Origin: Salinimicrobium sp964572365
GTDB lineage: Bacteria; Bacteroidota; Bacteroidia; Flavobacteriales; Flavobacteriaceae
Length of the DNA stretch: 5,863 nt
Direction of reading: 5' to 3'
Assembly (NCBI GenBank): GCA_964572365.1
Contig: CAZNFK010000123.1
Location: forward strand, 1-5,863
In this document: positions 1-5,863 of the stretch, piece by piece
Layout of the letters: each line of letters opens with the position of its first letter
Position numbering within the stretch: the first letter of the stretch is position 1
Made by a program: the position numbers and the translations under genes
Notes under the pieces: model-generated
Seen by the model: the letters and a program-made list of their open reading frames with translations, nothing else
Databases searched by the model: none
What the model was told of the DNA's origin: nothing

Positions 1-26
1 CTTTTTTCACATCCCGTTTATTTTAC

Positions 27-34
27 TACATTTG
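27..34 (+). promoter_or_regulatory. candidate Bacteroidota -7 promoter element upstream of ruvA
   Basis: The octamer TACATTTG is an exact match to the TAnnTTTG -7 box recognised by the primary sigma factor of Bacteroidota. It lies 23 bases before the ruvA ATG, which leaves room for a short leader. The matching -33 element (TTG-like, about 17-23 bases upstream) would fall at the extreme left of the window, where only a T tract (TTTTTT, 2-7) is present, so the -33 half is poor or absent. If real, it would drive ruvA and, by read-through, sprA. An eight-base degenerate match in AT-rich DNA can arise by chance. Confidence 0.4.
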
Positions 35-57
35 ATTTATTAAGATTTCCTAAACAC

Positions 58-639
58 ATGATCCACTCTATTAAGGGCCAACTCGTTGAAAAAAATCCTA
101 CAAACGTAGTGGTTGACTGCAACGGAGTTGGTTATTTCATTCATATTTCCCTGCACACTTACGCATTGATCCCTTCTTCGGAAGCAGTGCGTCTATACAC
201 TCATCTCCAGGTAAAGGAAGATTCCCATACCCTTTACGGCTTTTGGGAGCAGAGCGAAAGGGAGATCTTTCGGTTATTGATCTCAGTTTCCGGGGTGGGG
301 GCGAGTACTGCCCGTACAATGCTTTCTTCCCTCGAGCCAAAACAGATAAGTGAGGCGATCGCGACAGGTGATGTGGGAACAATTCAGAGTATAAAAGGTA
401 TCGGAGCGAAGACCGCTCAGCGGGTCATACTTGACCTAAAAGATAAGATCATAAAAGTGTTTGGATTTGATGAAGTTTCAGCTCCTGCAAGCAATACAAA
501 CCGGGAAGAAGCGTTATCTGCATTAGAGACACTTGGTTACACCCGAAAGCAATCTGAGAAGGTAGTAGACAGAATTGTGAAGGAGGCCCCCGATGCCACG
601 GTAGAGTCCTTGATTAAGCTTGCACTTAAAAAATTATAA
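58..639 (+). CDS. ruvA: Holliday junction branch migration complex subunit RuvA
   Basis: RuvA binds four-way Holliday junctions as a tetramer and loads the RuvB hexameric ATPase, which drives branch migration before RuvC cleavage; it acts in the cytoplasm in recombination and repair. The 193-residue protein is within the usual family length. Residues 1-62 form the OB-fold, opening with the typical MIxxIKGxLVEK and GVGY (23-26) signatures. The acidic pin that separates strands at the junction centre is kept (E54, D55 in KEDSHTLYGF). Two helix-hairpin-helix motifs follow: SGVG at 78-81 and KGIGAKTAQR at 113-122. A flexible linker (about 134-148) leads to the C-terminal RuvB-contacting three-helix domain (149-193, ALSALETLGY and later helices). 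The ATG start fits the family N-terminus exactly. The stop lies five bases before the sprA start, implying co-transcription. Nothing is missing or truncated. Confidence 0.97.
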   Translation: MIHSIKGQLVEKNPTNVVVDCNGVGYFIHISLHTYALIPSSEAVRLYTHLQVKEDSHTLYGFWEQSEREIFRLLISVSGVGASTARTMLSSLEPKQISEAIATGDVGTIQSIKGIGAKTAQRVILDLKDKIIKVFGFDEVSAPASNTNREEALSALETLGYTRKQSEKVVDRIVKEAPDATVESLIKLALKKL

Positions 640-644
640 ATGTC

Positions 645-734
645 TTGAGGCAGAACTACAATCATCGGTTTCCGCTTTTGCTTGCCTTTGCACTTCTTGG
701 TGCTCTGGTATTTCCTTTTTCTGCCGCCGCCCAG
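645..734 (+). other. Sec signal peptide of SprA
   Basis: Counting from the TTG start, residues 2-8 (RQNYNHR) form a short positively charged region. Residues 9-25 form a hydrophobic core (PLLLAFALLGALVFPF is its main part), and SAAAQ at 26-30 gives an A-x-A type signal peptidase I site with cleavage most likely after A29. There is no lipobox cysteine, so this is not a lipoprotein. A Sec signal is required for a barrel assembled in the outer membrane from the periplasm, and its completeness supports a start at or very near 645. The mature protein then begins with a short acidic, Glu/Thr-rich stretch. Confidence 0.88.
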
Positions 735-3700
735 GAGACCGAAACAGAACAGGACACGACAAAAACCGGTTATTCCCTTGGACGTATAGAATTACCCCGA
801 CCCAATAGTATTGTGGCTTCTTATGAATACGATCCCGTTCTTGACAGGTATGTTTACCGGGAAACCCTGGGTAATTTTAATATTTCTGCACCCCTTATCC
901 TTACTCCGGAAGAGTACGAGGAACTGGTGTTGCAGGAAGAAATGAAAAATTACTTTCAGCAGAAGATAGATGCGCTTTCCGGAAGAAAAGAAGGAACCGA
1001 AGAAGAACAGAAAGACCTTTTACCCGGATTCTATGTGAATTCCGATTTCTTTCAGAACATTTTTGGAGGAGGAGAGATCGAGCTTATTCCCCAAGGTTCT
1101 GTGGCTTTAGACCTGGGGATCCTTTATTCCAAGCGCGATAACCCGGCTTTTTCGCCCCGCAACCGCCGTACCTTCACCTTTGACTTTGATCAGCGCATTC
1201 AGCTAAGCTTGCTCGGAAACATTGGGGAAAGGCTTCGGGTGACTGCCAACTACGATACAGAGTCAACTTTTGATTTTCAAAACCAGCTGAAGCTGGAATA
1301 TACTCCCACCGAAGATGACATTATCCGAAAGATAGAGGTGGGGAATATCAATATGCCACTCAACTCTGCCCTTATTCAGGGGGCTCAAAGTCTCTTTGGG
1401 GTGAAAACAGAGCTGCAATTCGGAAAAACGACTATCACCGGTGTTTTTTCTGAACAAAAATCTGAACGCCGCACCGTCAATGTAGAAGGTGGTGCCACCG
1501 TAGAGGAATTCGAAAGGTTTGCCATAGATTATGACGAGAACCGACACTTTTTCCTGGCCCATTATTTTCGGGATCATTACGATGAAGCCCTTGAAAATTA
1601 TCCTTTCATAAACTCCAATGTGCAGATCACGCGGGTGCAGGTTTGGGTGACCAACCGCAGTAACAGCGTACAAAATCTCACCGATTCAAGAAATATTGTG
1701 GCTATCCAGGACCTGGGGGAGACGGCCGTGCCCGGGAATATCGGGCTCGAAAATCCGCCGGCAGGATTCTTTAATCAGCCACCCGGAGCTTACGCCGATA
1801 ACCGCAATAACGACCTGAACCCTTTCGGGATTACCGGGCCGCAGGAATCGGTTCTTACTCCGGCAATTCGGGACATCGCGACAGTACAGAGCGGATTTGG
1901 CCCTTTGCAGGTGGCAGAAGGTACAGATTATGTAAAGCTTGAAAATGCAAGGCAGTTAAGACCTTCAGAATACAGGTTGAACAGCAGACTTGGATATATT
2001 TCCCTCAATCAAAGACTGGCAAGTGATGAGATCTTGGCGGTGGCTTTTCAATACACCGTTGGCGGGGAGGTGTACCAGGTAGGGGAATTCGCTAATGACG
2101 GCATAGATGCTTCCGGAGGGACAGGAGAAGCTGCGATCTCCCAGAACCTGGTGGTGAAACTTTTAAAAAGTTCGGTCACCAACGTGAATGAGCCCATCTG
2201 GGACCTGATGATGAAAAACATCTACAACCTGGGAGCCCTTCAGCTGGAGAGGGATGATTTCAGGATGAACATCGTTTATACAGATCCGCAACCGCTCAAT
2301 TATATTACGGGAGTAGAGGGGACGCCGCTTCCCGAAGATGTTGAAGAAACCACACTTTTGAGGGTGTTCAATCTGGACAATCTTACCATTAATGGCGACC
2401 CGATCATCGGCGGGGACGGGTTTTTTGATTTTGTCCCGGGGATTACCATTGATCCGCAAACCGGGAGTATAATTTTTACCTCGGTGGAACCCTTCGGGGA
2501 ATACCTTTTTGAGAAGCTGGATCCCAATCCCAATGCGGGTTCTGAGGATTATAACATTCCCGAAACCTATAATGCCAACCAGGAAAAATACGTTTTCAGC
2601 GCACTTTATAATACCACCAAGACACAGGCAGAACAGCTGCAGGCAGATAAGAACAAGTTCCAGCTGCGGGGCAGGTATAAGACTTCGAACGTGGAAGGCA
2701 TCCCCATCGGGGCTTTTAACGTGCCTCAGGGCTCGGTGACAGTAACCGCCGGCGGAAGGGTGCTCCAGGAAGGCGTGGATTACGTGGTAAATTACCAGTT
2801 CGGGCGTGTCCAGATCCTCGATGAGGCCCTGCTCGCCTCAAATATCCCGATCCAGGTATCCACAGAGAATAATGCGCTTTTCGGCCAGCAGACCAAGCGT
2901 TTTACGGGAATAAACGTAGAACACCAGTTCTCGGAAAATTTTCTGGTGGGCGGTACGTATCTCAACCTCAATGAACGCCCTCTTACGCAAAAATCGAATT
3001 ACAGCTATGAGCCCATCAATAATACCATTTTCGGGCTTAACCTTAATTATTCCACAGAAGTGCCCTTTTTGACAAGGATGGTCAACAAGTTACCCAATAT
3101 AGATACAGATGTGGTTTCCAACCTTTCGCTGCGGGGTGAGGTCGCTTACCTTCTGCCCGGGGCGCCAAAAGGGAATGAGTTTGGAGGAAAAGCCACTACT
3201 TATATTGACGATTTTGAAGCCGCTCAAACCTCCATATCCATAGATAATCCACTGGGCTGGGAACTTTCAAGTGTACCATTGGGTTTCGGCGGGGAACTGG
3301 GGAATGGAGATCTGGCAACCGGTTATAAAAGGGCAAAACTGGCGTGGTATAGTATTGATCCTATTTTCTACGGAAGCAGCCGTCCCGATGGAATCACAGA
3401 TGCCGATCTTTCGAGTTATGCCACGCGCAGGGTTTTTCTTGATGAGATATTTCCGAATGTCGATGTGGTGCAGGGGCAATCCCAGGTGTTATATACACTA
3501 GATCTCGCTTATTATCCCGGGGTACGTGGACCTTACAATTACAATCCGCAGGCAGCCGGAAGTAATGTTTTACCCAATCCTGCCCAAAATTTTGGAGGGA
3601 TCACCCGTGCTCTTAATTCCACCAATTTTGAACAAAGCAATGTGGAGTACATCGAATTCTGGCTGATGGATCCTTTTATTTATTCTGAAAATGCCGGCAA

Positions 3701-5863
3701 CAATGGCGGATCTCTTGTTTTTAACCTTGGGAACATTTCAGAAGATGTGCTAAAGGACGGAAGAAAACAATACGAGAACGGTCTTCCTGAAGATGGGGGA
3801 ATTCTCAACACCACAGAAACGGTCTTTGGAAAAGTGCCTTCCAACCAGTCTTTGATCTATGCCTTTAATACGGAAGGTGAGCAAAGACTAAATCAGGATA
3901 TAGGTTTTGATGGATTAGATGATGCCGAGGAAGCGAGCGAATTTGGAAGTTTTGCCAACTTGTCCGATCCCGCGGCCGATAACTACTCCTATTTCCTGAA
4001 TGCCGATGGAAGCATATTAAACCGTTATTTCAACTATAACGGGATCCAGGGAAATTCCCCTCCCACGGTCACCAATACAGATAGAGGAAACACCACACTG
4101 CCTACTGTTGAAGATATTAATCGTGACAACACCATGAACACGGTAGATAGTTACTTTGAGTATGAGGTGCCGCTTTTCCCGGGAATGAACATAGACAACA
4201 GTGAATACATCACAGATGTAAAGCAATTCAATACCACGCTTGCCAACGGGCAGGAAATGCCGGTGAGGTGGCTTCAGTTCAAGATCCCTGTTTTCGAACC
4301 TACAGAAGCTGTTGGTGGGATTGGAGACTTCAGGTCTATAAGGTTTATGAGAATGTACCTCACCAATTTTGAAGACCCTACCGTACTTCGCTTCGGAACC
4401 ATGGACCTGGTGCGGGGAGATTACCGCCGATATACTCAAACTCTTGATCCCGATAAATCTGATCCTGCAAATGAGGAAACTTCTTTCCAGGTCGCGGCAG
4501 TGAGCATTGAAGAAAATGAGAACCGGCAGCCTATCCCCTATGTGCTTCCCCCGGGAGTGGATAGAGAGGAGCTGCTGAATAACAACTCCCGCATCAGACA
4601 AAATGAGCAGTCGCTTTCACTTTCAGTTTGTGAGCTGGAGGCGCAGGATGCAAGGGCAGTTTATAAGAATTTCCAGATAGATATGCGGCAGTATAAGAAC
4701 CTGGAAATGTTCATACATGCTGAAGCTTTGGTTGACCGGCCAAAATGGAGTGAAGGAGAGCTCGTGGCCTTCATCAGGATAGGAACAGATTTCACCAATA
4801 ATTTCTATCAGATCGAAGTGCCTCTGAAACCAACAGAATTTGGAGCGGCAAGTGCTTCTGAGATCTGGCCGGAAGAAAACTTTTTAAACCTGCCGCTCGA
4901 ATTGCTGCAGGAGGTAAAAGCCAGGGTGATTGGGGATCCTTCGATCGTTTCTACAGAATTGAATTTTTATTCAGAAGATCTCACTCCCGTTGATGCGAAC
5001 ACCCCATATGAAGTAGGGAACCTTAGAATTGGGATCAAGGGAAACCCTAGTTTCGGAAACATACGAATGCTGATGCTTGGGGTCAAAAATGGGTTGCCCG
5101 AAGGAAACTCCAGGGATCTTTGCGGGGAAGTATGGTTCAATGAAATGCGCCTTACAGATCTTAAGAACGAAGGAGGATGGGCTGCCATTGTGAATATGGA
5201 CGCCAACCTTGCCGATTTCGCGAATCTTTCGGCTACCGGCAGAAGGAGTACTGTAGGATTTGGTGCACTGGAACATGGACCGAATCAGAGAAGTCGTGAA
5301 GACCTGCAGCAATATGATGTGGTGAGTAACGTAAACATGGGGCAATTACTTCCGCCGAAATGGGGAGTTAAAATTCCGGTGAGCTATAGTATTGGGGAAG
5401 AATTGATCACTCCAAAATATGATCCCGAATACCTGGATCTTGAATTGGAAACCGTTTTGGATAATGCCGCTACTCCCGAAGTGAGAGATGATCTTAAAGA
5501 ACGGGCAGAGAGCTATACCAAGCGGCAAAGCATTAACGTGATAGGACTTCGAAAAGACAGGGTAGGAGAGAGCAAACCCATGCCTTATGATGTGGAGAAC
5601 CTTACGGTTTCGGCTAGTTATAACCAGATCGACCACAGGGATTTTGAAATAGAAGATGCCTTTGATCAAAATGTAAGGTTGGGTGCCACTTATGATTACA
5701 GTTTCGCGCCCCTTTCAATAGAGCCGTTGAAAAATGTGGCGGTGCTTGACAGCAGTGCCTATTTTGCCCTGCTTCGGGATATTAACTTCAATGTTTTTCC
5801 CACGAATATTTCTGCCAGTTCTACCATTTTCAGGCAGTATAATGAGCAGACTTTTAGAGAGAT
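645..5863 (+). CDS. sprA: type IX secretion translocon / gliding motility protein SprA, N-terminal 1,739 residues (3' end outside window)
   Basis: SprA (Sov in Porphyromonas) is the very large single-chain beta-barrel through which type IX secretion substrates cross the outer membrane; PorV and a plug protein bind it, and losing it blocks secretion and gliding. The frame is open from 645 to the window edge. After the signal peptide come the conserved N-terminal segment YDPVLDRYVYRETLGN (about 60-75), NYDTESTFDF near 203-212, YDENRHFFLAHYFRDHY (296-312), YIDDFEAAQ (853-861), GFDGLDDAEEA (1087-1097), FRSIRFMRMYLTNF (1229-1242), IEENENRQPIPYVLPPGVDR (1288-1307), GNPSFGNIRMLMLGVKNG (1466-1483), CGEVWFNEMRL (1493-1503) and PPKWGVKIP (1570-1578). 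The visible segment ends in FRQYNEQTFRE. Their order matches SprA as I recall it. Homologues are about 2,400 residues, so the rest of the barrel is off the window. TTG is the chosen start because the frame is closed at 627-629 and has no ATG before the signal peptide. No substrate-type C-terminal sorting domain is expected. Confidence 0.96.
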   Translation, partial: MRQNYNHRFPLLLAFALLGALVFPFSAAAQETETEQDTTKTGYSLGRIELPRPNSIVASYEYDPVLDRYVYRETLGNFNISAPLILTPEEYEELVLQEEMKNYFQQKIDALSGRKEGTEEEQKDLLPGFYVNSDFFQNIFGGGEIELIPQGSVALDLGILYSKRDNPAFSPRNRRTFTFDFDQRIQLSLLGNIGERLRVTANYDTESTFDFQNQLKLEYTPTEDDIIRKIEVGNINMPLNSALIQGAQSLFGVKTELQFGKTTITGVFSEQKSERRTVNVEGGATVEEFERFAIDYDENRHFFLAHYFRDHYDEALENYPFINSNVQITRVQVWVTNRSNSVQNLTDSRNIVAIQDLGETAVPGNIGLENPPAGFFNQPPGAYADNRNNDLNPFGITGPQESVLTPAIRDIATVQSGFGPLQVAEGTDYVKLENARQLRPSEYRLNSRLGYISLNQRLASDEILAVAFQYTVGGEVYQVGEFANDGIDASGGTGEAAISQNLVVKLLKSSVTNVNEPIWDLMMKNIYNLGALQLERDDFRMNIVYTDPQPLNYITGVEGTPLPEDVEETTLLRVFNLDNLTINGDPIIGGDGFFDFVPGITIDPQTGSIIFTSVEPFGEYLFEKLDPNPNAGSEDYNIPETYNANQEKYVFSALYNTTKTQAEQLQADKNKFQLRGRYKTSNVEGIPIGAFNVPQGSVTVTAGGRVLQEGVDYVVNYQFGRVQILDEALLASNIPIQVSTENNALFGQQTKRFTGINVEHQFSENFLVGGTYLNLNERPLTQKSNYSYEPINNTIFGLNLNYSTEVPFLTRMVNKLPNIDTDVVSNLSLRGEVAYLLPGAPKGNEFGGKATTYIDDFEAAQTSISIDNPLGWELSSVPLGFGGELGNGDLATGYKRAKLAWYSIDPIFYGSSRPDGITDADLSSYATRRVFLDEIFPNVDVVQGQSQVLYTLDLAYYPGVRGPYNYNPQAAGSNVLPNPAQNFGGITRALNSTNFEQSNVEYIEFWLMDPFIYSENAGNNGGSLVFNLGNISEDVLKDGRKQYENGLPEDGGILNTTETVFGKVPSNQSLIYAFNTEGEQRLNQDIGFDGLDDAEEASEFGSFANLSDPAADNYSYFLNADGSILNRYFNYNGIQGNSPPTVTNTDRGNTTLPTVEDINRDNTMNTVDSYFEYEVPLFPGMNIDNSEYITDVKQFNTTLANGQEMPVRWLQFKIPVFEPTEAVGGIGDFRSIRFMRMYLTNFEDPTVLRFGTMDLVRGDYRRYTQTLDPDKSDPANEETSFQVAAVSIEENENRQPIPYVLPPGVDREELLNNNSRIRQNEQSLSLSVCELEAQDARAVYKNFQIDMRQYKNLEMFIHAEALVDRPKWSEGELVAFIRIGTDFTNNFYQIEVPLKPTEFGAASASEIWPEENFLNLPLELLQEVKARVIGDPSIVSTELNFYSEDLTPVDANTPYEVGNLRIGIKGNPSFGNIRMLMLGVKNGLPEGNSRDLCGEVWFNEMRLTDLKNEGGWAAIVNMDANLADFANLSATGRRSTVGFGALEHGPNQRSREDLQQYDVVSNVNMGQLLPPKWGVKIPVSYSIGEELITPKYDPEYLDLELETVLDNAATPEVRDDLKERAESYTKRQSINVIGLRKDRVGESKPMPYDVENLTVSASYNQIDHRDFEIEDAFDQNVRLGATYDYSFAPLSIEPLKNVAVLDSSAYFALLRDINFNVFPTNISASSTIFRQYNEQTFRE
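1911..2054 (+). repeat. SprA internal module, copy 1 (protein-level repeat)
   Basis: Residues 423-470 contain EGTDYV (425-430) followed by LGYISLNQRLASDEILAV (449-466). The same pattern, a glycine-Asp-Tyr turn, then a short strand, then a G-x-I/V-x-L/I turn and an LAS-x-x-I strand, recurs at 2766-2867. The similarity is seen in the protein and not in the DNA, so it would be an old duplication within the family. The assignment as a repeated structural unit is my inference from by-eye alignment. Confidence 0.45.
2766..2867 (+). repeat. SprA internal module, copy 2 (protein-level repeat)
   Basis: Residues 708-741 read QEGVDYVV (708-715), then FGRVQILDEALLASNIPIQV (719-738). This aligns with copy 1 (EGTDYV and LGYISLNQRLASDEILAV) with one gap in the second block and a shorter spacer between blocks. 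Just upstream, GSVTVTAGGRVL (696-707) adds a further strand pair typical of this family. It could be a beta-rich unit of the periplasm- or surface-facing part of the translocon; the sequence alone does not show which. Confidence 0.45.

Noticed and set aside
640..648. ATG TCT TGA as a genuine leader peptide
   Set aside because: A two-residue frame cannot be supported as a gene; it is kept only as an observation about the sprA start.
620..808. 62-codon plus-strand open frame across the ruvA-sprA junction
   Set aside because: It is a different frame of the end of ruvA and the SprA signal-peptide region; the SprA frame at 645 has the signal peptide and family motifs, this one has none.
1263..1673. 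136-codon open frame on the minus strand
   Set aside because: Antisense to the conserved SprA N-terminal region (NYDTESTFDF through YDENRHFF and beyond); no recognisable domain, so treated as a shadow.
4017..4601. 194-codon open frame on the minus strand
   Set aside because: It lies wholly inside sprA, opposite conserved SprA motifs such as FRSIRFMRMYLTNF. Its translation looks like no known family, and antisense open frames are expected in a gene of this length and composition.
4967..5669. Overlapping minus-strand open frames of 79-124 codons
   Set aside because: All lie opposite strongly conserved SprA sequence (GNPSFGNIRMLMLG, CGEVWFNEMRL, PPKWGVKIP). They overlap one another in different frames and have no family features.
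645..5863. Possible frameshift or pseudogenisation of sprA, suggested by the lack of an ATG start
   Set aside because: The frame from 645 was read codon by codon to the edge with no stop, and conserved motifs stay in one phase throughout, so the body of the gene is intact.
1..5863. Mobile element, CRISPR array, phage or novel defence system
   Set aside because: No direct-repeat/spacer pattern, terminal inverted repeats, transposase or toxin-like frames were seen; both genes are conserved core genes covering almost all of the window.

Overview
The window carries two genes in tandem on the + strand: a complete ruvA (58-639) and the first 1,739 codons of sprA (645-5863), which runs off the right edge. 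Together they fill nearly the whole window. The gene pair, the SprA family itself (restricted to Bacteroidota, with the type IX secretion system), the TAnnTTTG promoter-like element and the absence of Shine-Dalgarno-like sequences all point to a member of Bacteroidota, most likely Flavobacteriaceae. Moderate GC, roughly in the mid 40s percent by eye, does not settle the genus.

Layout: 1-57 is a short leader with a T tract at 2-7 and a -7-like box TACATTTG at 27-34. 58-639 encodes RuvA, the Holliday-junction-binding subunit of the RuvAB branch-migration motor, with all three of its domains intact. Only five bases separate its stop codon from the start of sprA. 645-5863 is one uninterrupted reading frame with a Sec signal peptide and a series of conserved SprA motifs. 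SprA is the giant single-chain outer-membrane translocon of the type IX secretion system, also called Sov in Porphyromonas, and is needed for gliding motility in gliding flavobacteria. Known homologues are about 2,400 residues, so roughly the last quarter to third lies beyond the window.

The two genes are packed as one transcription unit, although one acts in DNA recombination and the other in protein export; I see no functional link beyond shared transcription. The sprA start is the main oddity. The ATG directly after ruvA is followed by a sense codon and a stop (ATG TCT TGA), and the true frame is opened by a TTG overlapping that stop, or else one base is missing from the sequence.

I translated the sprA frame codon by codon and found no frameshift or internal stop. 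I see no tRNA, rRNA, CRISPR array, insertion sequence or phage gene. This is a core-genome region, and I found no convincing evidence of an undescribed system.
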